DNA of 64,000 nucleotides. Source: Hygrophila difformis. Its lineage: Eukaryota > Streptophyta > Magnoliopsida > Lamiales > Acanthaceae. This document shows, in pieces, positions 11,023 through 20,510 of this stretch. Both the position numbers and the translations under genes were made by a program. The notes beneath the pieces are model-generated. The model saw only the letters and a list, made by a program, of their open reading frames with translations, had not been told where the DNA came from and did not search any database. Location of the stretch: positions 44,193,417 to 44,257,416 of the forward strand of contig JAOANR010000011.1 in assembly GCA_030278955.1 (NCBI GenBank), in the 5' to 3' direction. How positions within the stretch are numbered: the stretch's first letter is position 1; the number at the start of each line of letters is the position of its first letter.

Positions 11023-11600
11023 AGTGACGATTCAGCACTTCATCAAATATAGTAACCAATTCCTGAGGTGACAATTTAAATTCATTTTAATTAATATAGT
11101 AATCATCAAATAATTAATCTCCCCACAAAATAAAATTGAATAGATCAATCACATTTTTAGATGAGGGAATGAATTATGATGCCCGTCCGAGTCTGACAAT
11201 TTCTTTTTTACATGCTGATAAAAAAATGCAATAGACAAAACGGTCTATAGTTTGTGCACGAACCAGGAAATCACCACGAACCAAGTGATCAATTAATCAA
11301 TGAGTGTTAGTTTTTGGTTCGTGTAGAGACCAACATGAAAGGAATGTTGGTTCCTACATGAACTAGGTAGAATGTTGAATGCAATGAACCAGCTGGTTTC
11401 TACACGAACCAGCATCCTTTTATCCAAAATCAATGCTCCTTAACTAATTAATCATATAGTTCGTAGTTTTCACGTGGTTCGTGTACAAATTACTATCACG
11501 AACCGTGGACATTTTTGTCTTTTCGGACAAAAAAAAAAGATTGTTTTGTTTTGGTCGGATGGATATGAAAGAATTTCTCACTCACTGTAGCGCGATTCTC
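11023..11600. other. Non-coding stretch with mirrored CACGAACC words
   Basis: No gene. Between 11250 and 11515 CACGAACC and its complement GGTTCGTG recur in both directions (for example GTGCACGAACCAGG and GTGGTTCGTGTAC). Clear element ends were not found. It may be a decayed foldback or MITE upstream of B3 copy D. Confidence 0.4.
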
Positions 11601-11810
11601 TTTTTAGATTGAACATGACATTGTCAAAAGGCGGACAGGTTTGCAGACAATCTTTAAAAAGGGATAAGTATCATCCCTGCTGCTTCAACCAGAGACACGG
11701 CACTGCAGGCATCTCTCGATTCCCTTTGTGCCTTTCTCTTTCACCAGAAATAGAGGAGCGCCATTGGATTCGCCCACTTCCTCCTCCTGCTTTACATCGC
11801 TGGATTTCAA

Positions 11811-12150
11811 ATGAGACTTTTCCCAAAATGCACCGGCAAAAACGTGGAAAGGAAATCCAAGGAGAGGCCTGCCTTCTTCAAAATCCTAAGTTTGAAAGTG
11901 GATTTCACTCGCCAACTTGTGAGCCTTACCATCTAATACTCATCTATCTATCTATCTATCTATCTATCTTTTGTTTTGTGTTTGTTTGTAAAGCAATCTG
12001 TGTTTCCATCTAGTTATTTGTAAATGTACAACGAACTGTCTATCTTCCATTCTTTCAGCGACTGCCGCCTGTTTTGATATGTCAAAATATGGGGTTGAAG
12101 CAGCCTCGGCGTTTTCCAATATGAATTGCCGTTTTGATATCAAAACAATC
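11811..12150 (+). pseudogene. B3 copy D, truncated by internal deletion
   Basis: Exon 1 (11811-11918) is open from ATG through PAFFKILSLKVDFTRQL to a GT donor in the same place as copy A. Intron 1 (11919-12059) keeps a (TCTA)n tract. Exon 2 starts at 12060 with CGACTGCCGCCTGTTTTGAT and then joins sequence matching the copy A 3' region (ATGTCCAAATATGAGG, A at about 7778). So most of exon 2, exons 3-4 and intervening introns are gone. The junction lies at GTTTTGAT, a short word present at both parental sites, as in microhomology-mediated deletion. No functional B3 protein is possible. Confidence 0.82.
11940..11970 (+). repeat. (TCTA)n microsatellite in B3 intron 1
   Basis: About six TCTA units. 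The homologous place in copies A (about 6743) and B (about 37796) has only two or three, so the tract is a length-variable marker among paralogs. Confidence 0.85.
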
Positions 12151-12345
12151 ATGTTGGTTTCTTAACCAGGACAAACGGCCAAGATTATTATTTAACAGTT
12201 TTCCAGCGTTTTTAAACAAGGTCCTAAGAATGATGCATTCTTGGCTTCTTGCTACCTACTGTATATGTTAATTTTTTTTAAAAAAAAAACAAAAATATTA
12301 GCCTTGAACTTTTGAAATTGTAAAAGAAAATAGTAGTAGTAAGTA

Positions 12346-12606
12346 CTCCCTCCCTTTGGAAAAGATTGCAACAGTTGCTTAGTTGCAACTATTCACCCAC
12401 ATGCTTTAACTTAAAATTTTATCATAATTATACAAGTTAAAATATAATCAAACGAGATATTGTTAAATTCGTCTTATTTTATAGTTTTTAAATATCTAAT
12501 TTTTAGAATTTTTACATGTACCGAACTTCACTCATTAATGGTTCAAAATGTATATTGAACTGCATGCACGGTGGGTCCGTCGCAATTAAAAAAACGTAGG
12601 GAATAG
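12346..12606. mobile_element. Stowaway-like MITE, diverged
   Basis: Left CTCCCTCCCTTTGGAAAAG after TA; interior shares the AAACGAGATATTGTTAAATTCG word typical of the other copies here; right end ACGTAGGGAATAG. Length about 260 bp fits the family at 5120 and 7947. Confidence 0.6.
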
Positions 12607-12609
12607 TTA

Positions 12610-13003
12610 TTAAGCTTAAAATATTTATTCTGCCAAAAAATAAAGTTAAAATATATAATTGAATTATAATATTAAATAAGTTGAAAACATTTCATTATTG
12701 GCATAATTTGCCATTATTTGAGGTGACAATTCCAAGGAAAAAAAAAATTAGACTTGGAAGTTGAACACCACTACCAAAAATCATTAAAGTAAAAGCATAT
12801 ATGTATCCGTGTAAGGTAAAAACCATTAAATTAGGTACATGCATAGGAAAAATGTACTCCAAATTAAACCTCTTCTCTCTAAAAAAATCCAATATAGTCA
12901 GGGTGAGTTTCATGGATGATTCTCATACAAACCATACACAAAAACCCTATAAATGAGAATTAACCCACTCACGCCATAAAGCGAATAAACAATATCACTA
13001 CAA
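12610..13003. other. AT-rich upstream region of B3 copy C
   Basis: No gene or repeat boundary was seen. The last 100 bp (TATAAATGAGAATTAACCC at about 12949) contain a TATA-like motif about 50 bp before the copy C ATG, which may be its promoter. Confidence 0.35.
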
Positions 13004-14496
13004 ATGAGTCTTCTTCGTAAATGGTGTGTCAAAAAACGTGACAAGGAAATGGAAGGATAGTCTGTCCTTCTTCAAGATTTTAAACTTGGATTTTCCTCTC
13101 AAACTTGTGAGCTATATATATATTTACCATCTTTTGTGTTTCTTTTTTTGGAAAGCAATGTCTCTCTTGGGGAAAAAAAAGGTAAATAGTCTCATAATTA
13201 TGTTTGATTTTCCAAATTATTCTATAAAAAATCTATTAACCCAATCCATCCAATAACTATGTTAATCTTTCCAAATCCTATCCCCCCACCCTTAATAACA
13301 AGTAGCACTGATGTGGCGGTGGATTAGTGGTCTAATGATATTGACGTGGTCTAATGACATTGACGTGGTAGCACCACCCACTGCCACATCAGCGTTAATG
13401 GTCATTATTAGGAGGTGGGTGGGATGGAATGAGCAAAATTAGTATAGTTACCGGATAGATTGAGTTAATAGATTTATTATGGGATGATTTGAAAAATCAA
13501 AGATAATTATGAGACTATTTGAGTTTTTTTCGTGTGTCTACGTCGTCTATCCCTATTTGTAAAGGTACAACTGTCTACCTTCCATTTTTTCAGCGGCTGC
13601 CGCCAGTTTTTGTTAAGGAGTATGGCTCATATCTGCGTGGAAGCGTGGAGCTCAGAATCCATGAAAAAACCTGGAAGGTGAAGGTGGCGGAAATGGACAG
13701 CCATCACTACTTCGCTGGCGGCTGGAATAAATTTGTGAAAGATGTTGGCTTGAAAATGGGGGAATTCCTAGTGTTTCGGATGACGGCTAAGTCCGTATTT
13801 CGAGTTTCGATCTTTGAAATCACCGGCTGCAAAAGGGAATTCTCTCGCCACCAATTCCCTAGCTGTGATTCTGATGATGACAAATGTGAGACCAAGTACA
13901 GAAAATGTAACGATGCCATAATAGGTAAGTGTAACTTAAAACTCTAAGGGTGATGATAAATACGCATCAGTCGAGGGTTATCTATGCGATGATTTTTACT
14001 AACTTTGGATGCACCAACAGATATGGAGAGTAGGAAACAGTCGAGGCCTGAAAACGATTGTAAGACTACTGAATCGGGAGACGGGAGTCCAGAGGCGTGC
14101 TATTCATTTACTTTGAAGTTGTATCAAAGGTGGAAATTGGTAAGAAATTCATCCTTGAGTACTACTGCTGCATTGATAGTTTGGTACTCGATGTTTAACG
14201 TGAAAAATAACAAATTGATGAATCCCATCAATGTATTTTAGATGCTTCCAAAGAAATTTATAATAGCAGGTGGATTAGAGAGGCTACGACACATTACATT
14301 GGAATACCTGCCGGGGCACAGGCATCAATTAGTTGCCATGGCTCTCGCTGAAAAAAGACACAGGTCCGAACTGCGAAGGGGATGGTCTGCATTCCGGGAA
14401 GCAAATTTGATGTACGGGAAGACTTATTCGTTGCAGTTCATTCGCGGCAAGAATGTCATCCAGATTAAGGAAGTGGAGACAGACAGTAGCTGTTAG
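13004..14496 (+). pseudogene. REM-type B3 gene, copy C (frameshift in exon 1)
   Basis: Exons 13004-13106, 13594-13924, 14021-14139 and 14242-14496 have the same junctions and phases as copy A. Exons 2-4 are open: WNKFVKDVGL and GEFLVFRM in B3 domain 1, GWSAFREANL in domain 2. In exon 1 the ATG frame hits TAG at 13058. The A-run at 13031-13036 has six As where copy D has five, so one inserted A explains the break. Without it the gene would give about 268 residues. A MITE sits in intron 1. Either the gene is a recent pseudogene or it starts elsewhere; no other in-frame ATG precedes the first B3 domain. Confidence 0.72.
13172..13531. mobile_element. MITE with long TIRs in intron 1 of B3 copy C
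   Basis: About 65-bp inverted repeats: the left arm has AAATAGTCTCATAATTAT and GATTTTCCAAATTATTCTAT, and the right arm has their complements. The centre is also partly mirrored (GATGTGGCGGTGG and CCACTGCCACATC). Copies A, B and D lack it. A target duplication was not resolved because A- and T-runs border both ends. Confidence 0.7.
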
Positions 14497-14780
14497 TTCG
14501 TCGATTTATATGTTTTGATATTGGAAACGTCTGTTGAACTAATCTTTCCTATGCGTTATTAATGCTTTTGGGTCTTTTCCTATCTCTGTGCGAATGGAAT
14601 TGAAATTTTATTAATGAACTCATCCAGGAAATTGAAGGAATATGATTTTTGGGTATAATTATCACCGTGAATATGGTGAATGGTGATTGAGGGAGTTGCA
14701 TATATATAGATGTTACAACAAGAATCCCTAGGGAGGAGATTACCACAATCAAATAAAGAAGGAAAATATACAAAATATTA

Positions 14781-15107
14781 CTCCCTCCGTCCCGCTAAAA
14801 ACATCCTAATTCTTTTGGGCACGGTGTTTTATGTAGAAATAGTGAGTATTTAATGTAAGGGTATATTAGTGTTAAAGTAGTGGTAAATTAGGAATTTATG
14901 TGATGTGATGGTAATGAATTTGAATTTTTAATTAATTTATTTATGTGTGATGGGATAGTTGTGTATTTGAAATATTAATAAATTTATTTATTGATATGAT
15001 ATGATGGGAGTAGATTTGTATTAATTATTTCCTAAATAGGATATGAGACAATTGGTGTGGGACGGACCAAAAAGGAAAGTGAGACAGAATTAATGAGACG
15101 GAGGGAG
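14781..15107. mobile_element. Stowaway-like MITE (CTCCCTCCGTCCC ends)
   Basis: Perfect terminal words CTCCCTCCGTCCC and its relative GAGACGGAGGGAG, flanked by TA at 14779-14780 and 15108-15109. The interior is AT-rich and non-coding. It lies about 280 bp beyond the B3 copy C stop codon. Confidence 0.85.
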
Positions 15108-15475
15108 TATACAACAATATCTTCGTCAGATTTATTGTTATCAGAAATTAAGAATGTATGAACTATGATGTTTATTTGGAGCATGTACTGTGCGTGTTCT
15201 TCATTTTGATAGGAGTATATATATAGTTTCGGCATTTCTTATTATTGCCATTTTGAGTTCCAACAATGATGTTGTTCTCCAAACCATCCAAGACATACGA
15301 CCAAGAAGTTATTGTATAGCGTTTTTCTGAATAATGGTTTGCGCAGCGAAGAATTCTGTGCCAAATATACCAAAAAGGAATACAAGCAAAACTTTGTGGG
15401 ATGGAGGGAGTTTTATTGTTTTTTTCATGTACAAATTGTAAAACGATGATGATGGGATGTAAGTCCCCTGACTTT

Positions 15476-15863
15476 CAACTAGGGTGGGAATAGGCCAAGC
15501 CACTCGATAGAAGCCTACGGCCTGACCTATTTTAGGATCCGGTTAATTTTAAAAGCATGATTATTTATATAGGCGTAGGCCGTGCCTCATTAAAAGGCCG
15601 GTTAGGCCTACTAGGCCGGACTTTAAGTTTTTTATATTATTTTTTAATAAACTTATTAACATTGTTATTTATTATTTATTTAATAATTAAATAACTTAAA
15701 TAGATCTTAAAACACCTAAAATCCGGCATATTTAAACAAAAGGGTCACGCCTAAGCCTATAAACTAGGCTTATAAAAGGTCATAGGACAAGTTCAGGCAT
15801 TTTAAAAGTTAAATAGGTCTAGTCGGTTCAAAACCAAGTCTGGCCTATTCCTATTCCTACTCT
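15476..15863. mobile_element. hAT-like MITE with AGGGTGGGAATAGGCC ends
   Basis: Left AGGGTGGGAATAGGCCAAGC and right GGCCTATTCCTATTCCTACT are inverted. TGACTTT occurs at both flanks (15469-15475 and 15864-15870) as a probable target duplication. The interior repeats GGCCTA/TAGGCC words. Confidence 0.65.
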
Positions 15864-15879
15864 TGACTTTTAGGTTGAG

Positions 15880-15987
15880 TATTCGATTTTCCTAACCCCA
15901 TATCTCTCCTTTTGCCCATTGATAATTTGTGTGGCATAAACTTTCACCACTCATTTCCTAGTCTGTATAGACTGTTCAGCAAAAAAA
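15880..15987 (+). mobile_element. SINE family 1, 5'-truncated, plus strand
   Basis: Begins in the box B region (TATTCGATTTTCCTAACC), continues with AATTTGTGTGGCATAAAC and CCTAGTCTGTATAGACTGTT, and ends in an A-run. Same family as 2691-2868. Confidence 0.6.
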
Positions 15988-16335
15988 ACGATGATGGTGA
16001 TATTTGGTGATATTTGTTATTTAAAAACAAACGCAAAATGGTATACATATATGCATGGTTGTACTTCTACGTAGTAGTCAGAATAAATATACGAAGAGTG
16101 GTAATTTGTGGTAGTATTTTTATATGAGGGCTATTAACTATAATTAAAACCATTTGAATTACATTATTTAGAAACTATTCGAATTATAATCACAAGAAAA
16201 GAAAAATTAATTTTGCGATGGGATGGAAGGATTTTTGTGTAACTTGAATCCGTCACAAATTATCTTAATTAACAAAAATATTGTATCTTGCGACAAAATA
16301 TATTCGTCGCAAAAACCTTTTTACACAAGAAAAAA

Positions 16336-16994
16336 ACGGTAAATTAGGGCACAGACCCTTTTTAAAAATGTTTCCATGTTTTTAGGCCCCATTTCAATTT
16401 TATTATACTTTGCACCCCATCTTATGTTTGACTTAGTTTACCACGTTATTTGTATGTGTCTTACCTAGATACTATATGATATTTACCAGGTTAATGATAT
16501 GTGATTACCACTGTATTAATATGTGTTTTACCATAGCTACCATATATTAGTACTTACCAAGTTACTGGTAGGTGGTTTACCAAAGATAACATATGGTATT
16601 TACCAAGTTTTTGGTATGTACTTTACCACAAATATCTTATGGTAGTTACCAAGTTATTCCACATATACCATATCGTATTTACCAAGTCTTGGTATATGCT
16701 TTACCACAAACATCTTATGGTGTTTACCAGGTTATTGGTATGTGCTTTACCACAAATATCTTATGATGTTTACCAAGTTATTCCACATATACCATATGTG
16801 CTTTACCAAGTTTTTAGTATGTGCTTTACCACGATTACCTTATGGTATTTACCAAGTTATTGATATGTGCTTTACCAAGTTCTTGGTATGTGATTTACAA
16901 AGTTATTACATAGGGCCTAAAACACAATGTTTAAAATGGAGGGGCTTTGACTCTTGTAATATTTTGTTCATGGGTACCGGGCCCTAGTTTTCCC
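16336..16994. mobile_element. MULE-like element carrying a TTTACCA minisatellite
   Basis: AAGAAAAAA on both sides (16327-16335 and 16995-17003) may be a 9-bp duplication, though A-rich. Termini read TTAGGGCACAGACCC at the left and, inverted, CTAGGGCCCGGTACCC. A second inner pair is GTTTTTAGGCCCC (left) and GGGCCTAAAACAC (right). No transposase is present. Confidence 0.5.
16430..16910 (+). repeat. TTTACCAAG/TTGGTATGTG minisatellite
   Basis: About ten imperfect units of 40-50 bp made of GTATTTACCAAGTTNTTGGTA and GTGCTTTACCACAAATATCTT. Each unit contains a short mirrored TTACCAAG..TTGGTA segment. The short frames seen here are repeat artefacts. Confidence 0.8.
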
Positions 16995-17372
16995 AAGAAA
17001 AAATGATTTTGCGACCAACTATTTTCTTTCACGGAACTTGAATCCATTCTAAATTCCCAAACAATAGTCAAATTGGTGTATTTTGTAAAGGACTTTTAAT
17101 TATTTACGACCAAATTTACAAAACTTTTTTTATTAATGATTTATTTAAAAAATTACTATAAAGATAATTAAATATATTTAAATAAACAATAAGTATTTTC
17201 TTTAATGCATTAAACTAACTTTATCTAATTTAATTAATTGAATCATAGTATACTCCGTATTCAACTAATTACCCTATATTTTACTAACATTTATGTCTTC
17301 AATCGTAAATCGGTTCCTAACTTTTTTAGTAACCAAATTTTTCCAAAAATTTTGGATTGCTAGAACATAAAA

Positions 17373-18483
17373 GGCGGTGGATATATACACACAACATAAG
17401 TTGGGCCACACAAAATCTATATAGAATATCATAAATACCCTTGCTAGATTTAATATGCTGTTAAGAGCACATTTTCTAAAATTAGGGGGCACCCAACAAC
17501 AATTACAACTTACATCTACATCTTCCACAACCCTAGTTCCTCAGCTTATATCTTCTTCTTGTTTCCTCGTTCTTTCCTCCTCCTTTCACAAAATTATGTT
17601 GGAGGCAATGGATGATGAAGATCAATACCAACATCAATACCAAATTATAGAACATGTAAATTTATTGTGTTTTATGTTTTACTATATGTAAGTTTTCGAG
17701 ATTTATAGAATATCTGATATATAGTTATGATCGGCTACCCATGGCCGATTAGAAGAAGGGAGGAATGACCTTCGTTCCCTGTACATAAAACCTTTTTTTT
17801 AATGAACGAAAACAATACAAATAAAGATACTGGACAGAAACCAAAAAAAGAAGTTGCAGATGAGAATAAAATTAATTTGATGCTGGAATGAGAACAATAC
17901 AGATGCAGGAGAAAAAGAAAAGAGATACAGAAAAGAAAAAATAAAATACATGGATGGCCAGAGGTGGCATACACAAACGGCAAGTTATGGCCGTTTGAGA
18001 ACAAAAGAAAAAAAATTGTTTAACATAGACCGGACAACCATGGCCAGTCTTAATACTTTACCAATGGATAGAACTGGCCGTTTATCCTTCTCCGCAAACG
18101 GCCAAAACGTGGCCGCTTGCTACACTTGTTCCTTTCTTCTTCGCTTGTCCGTGATCTCCACCACGCCCGCCGCCGTCAGTAGCCCTTCCTCCGTGCGTCC
18201 TCAGCATATTTCACAGCTTCAGTCTCGTCTCGGTGCCTTTTCTTTTCTTCGGCCTCTCTTTCTCCTCTTGCCCGATTCGTTTGTGTGTTTGGAACGTAGA
18301 TATTATAATTTATGGAATGGATCTCCTATCCCTGGACTCCCCATCCTTTTTTTTTGTTGGATACATTAGAAAGGGTAAAATGGATAAAAGTGTATGGAGT
18401 GCCTCTAACTTTCTTATTTTGTATGTGATCTGCCCCTAACCATGTGTGTTTGTGGGAGAATATTGTGTGTACATAACCGGACC
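17373..18483. mobile_element. Non-autonomous Mutator-like element with 9-bp TSD
   Basis: AACATAAAA is duplicated exactly at 17364-17372 and 18484-18492. Unit 1 has the unfilled site CTAGAACAAAAAATTATTG near 3116. The termini are weakly inverted (GGCGGTGGATATATACACACAA and the complement of GGTCCGGTTATGTACACACA, shown here as 20-base parts). The interior has a leader-like stretch with an ATG (MLEAMDDEDQ) at about 17597 and AACGGCCA/TGGCCGTTT words near 17980-18110. No transposase. It may hold captured gene pieces. Confidence 0.75.
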
Positions 18484-18636
18484 AACATAAAATTATTGTA
18501 GTAGTAGTTATTTAATGCAATTGAAAATGCTGTAACCCCCAACTTTATAGAATCGGATAATTGTAAACTGGACTTCTGTTAAGAATCAATTAATTTCCAA
18601 TTTCCCTCATAAACACTGGGGTTTTTTGGACATTAT

Positions 18637-19096
18637 GGGCCCGTTTGGATTGACTTTTAAAAAAAGCAGAAGCCAAAAGCAGAAGCAGAAGTGAAAGCCA
18701 AAAGCAGAAGCAGGTAACTTTTGTGTTTGGATGGAATGTTTGAAAAGCAACTTTTTTTCAAAAGTGTGTTTGGATATGTAAAAGTGAAAAGTGCTTTTGA
18801 AATGTGTAAATTACCAAATAGGATATGTTATTTATATATAATAGTATATATTTATAGTGTAATTAAATAAATTAATAGGGGCATTTATGACTCTGCACAC
18901 ATTACTAGGTGCTTTTGGCTTCTGCTTTTCGGAGAAGCACCCCCGGGGCTGCTTCTCCCAGAAGCACTTTTGCAGCTTTTCAAGGTGCTTTTGCTTTTTC
19001 CCAAAAGCCAAAACAAACACTCTTTTTTCTTCAAAAGTGCTTTTGACAGAAGCAAAAGCCAAAATCACTTCAAAATAAGCCATTCCAAACGGCACC
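18637..19096. mobile_element. MITE with GGGCCCGTTTGG ends
   Basis: Left GGGCCCGTTTGGATTGACTT, right AAGCCATTCCAAACGGCACC as the inverted partner. The interior is dense in AGAAGC/GCTTCT words that mirror each other across the centre. TAT at both flanks may be the 3-bp target (PIF/Harbinger style), but the call is weak. Absent from unit 1. Confidence 0.65.
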
Positions 19097-19156
19097 TATA
19101 TCGTATATACAATGTAAACATCAATTCCCCAATCCAATTGACCTTGCCCATATATT

Positions 19157-19667
19157 TAGGGATAAAAGCGGTACGGTAAACATCTGAACGATCCGATGTC
19201 GTATCGGATTATATTCGAATTCGAATCCGTTTTAGACTATCCGGCCAGATATTTTAATATTCAAATCCTAATCCGAATTCTATTTTAATATCCGCATTCG
19301 TAATTCGTATCCAAAAATATTTCACCGTATCCGAAAATATCCGACCGTATCCGAAAATTGATAGGATATTATCCGAATTTTAAATATGAATATCCGAATA
19401 TATTTATTAGTTAAAAATAATCAGTAATTATAAAAAAATATCAAATTATCCGATAATTTTTTTATAAATTTTATAAAAAAATTATCAAATTTTCAATAAA
19501 GTATAAAAAATTATCCGATAATCTGTATCCAATTGAATCCGTATCTGTCGTATATCCGTCCTGTATCCATACCGTATCCATAATCCGGAATATCCGAAAC
19601 CGTATTCGTATCCGGCCCATCCGTATTCGATTCCGAATTCGCCGTATCCGTACCGTTTTCATCCCTA
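19157..19667. mobile_element. MITE with TAGGGATAAAAGCGGTACGG ends, TATCCG-rich
   Basis: The left end and right end (CCGTACCGTTTTCATCCCTA) form inverted repeats. The interior is packed with TATCCGAA, TTCGTATCCG and similar words. Unit 1 keeps the empty site, GCCCATATTCAAATAACCC, near 5427. Confidence 0.75.
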
Positions 19668-19743
19668 CGTATATTCAAATAACCCTAATTCAAATTTATG
19701 TGTATGTTGTGCAATGTCGAAAATATCCTTACTTAATACAGTA

Positions 19744-20197
19744 CTCCCTCCGTCCCAATATAAGTGGCCCCTTTCTTTTGGGCACGTGATTTTAGATAAT
19801 GGGATTTAGTAGTTAAAGTGGTGTGAGTAAATTTGACTAATTCATCCATCTAATTTATAATAGTTACATTTGACTTTTAACCATATTTATTATTTAACTT
19901 TGACTTAATGTTATCGTAATGATGTAGAAAGACAAAAATAGTCAAGTGTGATCTTGTTGGAATCGTCTAATCGTATAGTTTTAGAATATATATTTTATAT
20001 AATTTTTATTTATACCCATTTTGAGATATTAATGGTTAAACATATATAGGGACTTTGTGCAGAAAGTACAATTGTCATTATTGTGGGGGTTTTTAATCAT
20101 GTTTATTTTAATCTAATTTACTTAAAAGGGAAAGTGGCCACTTTTAATGGGACACCCCCAAAAGGAATAGTGGCCACTTTTAATGGGACGGAGGGAG
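19744..20197. mobile_element. Stowaway-like MITE with duplicated right end
   Basis: CTCCCTCCGTCCCAATATAA at left, TAATGGGACGGAGGGAG at right, TA at 19742-19743 and 20198-20199. Unit 1 has the empty site CAGTACGTG near 5495. The segment GTGGCCACTTTTAATGGGAC appears twice at the right end (20134 and 20170), so the terminus itself was partly duplicated. Confidence 0.9.
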
Positions 20198-20367
20198 TAC
20201 GTGCTTACGGTGGAAGGGTGAAATTTCACGTCATTTTTAGCATAATTATTTTTTTTTTCCCAGATGAATGAAGTTAAGTCTATTTTTACCACAAAAATAA
20301 AATAAAATAATTGTGTACTAAATTCACCTTCAAATATTTATAAAGTGGGATTTGCTCATTTCTAATT

Positions 20368-20510
20368 TTTTTTTTTTTTTTGGAAGAGCAGAAGCCGGGA
20401 AACAAAGGAAAAATAATAAAGGAAAAATAAAGCTAAAAACATAAAACTAAAGGACTAGAGACACTCAAAACCGGGGTAGCACACGCCGGACGCATCCGCC
20501 GCCAAGTCCC
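20368..20510 (-). mobile_element. LINE 3' end, split by the gypsy insertion (part 1)
   Basis: The T-run at 20368-20381 is the poly-A tail. TGCTCATTTCTAATT at 20353-20367 recurs at 32230-32244, beyond the gypsy element, as a 15-bp target duplication. The remaining LINE piece is 32190-32229. Unit 1 shows the empty site at 6213. Only about 180 bp of the LINE 3' end was ever inserted. Confidence 0.8.

Noticed and set aside
16430..16910. CRISPR-like array
   Set aside because: Units are contiguous without unique spacers, and the genome is a plant's.
16639..16987. 74- and 81-codon frames
   Set aside because: Made by the TTTACCA minisatellite; residues repeat with the unit.
16200..17060. TTTGCGAC/GTCGCAAA words as CACTA ends
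   Set aside because: A few words only (16278, 16303, 17012); no CACTA terminus or target duplication found.
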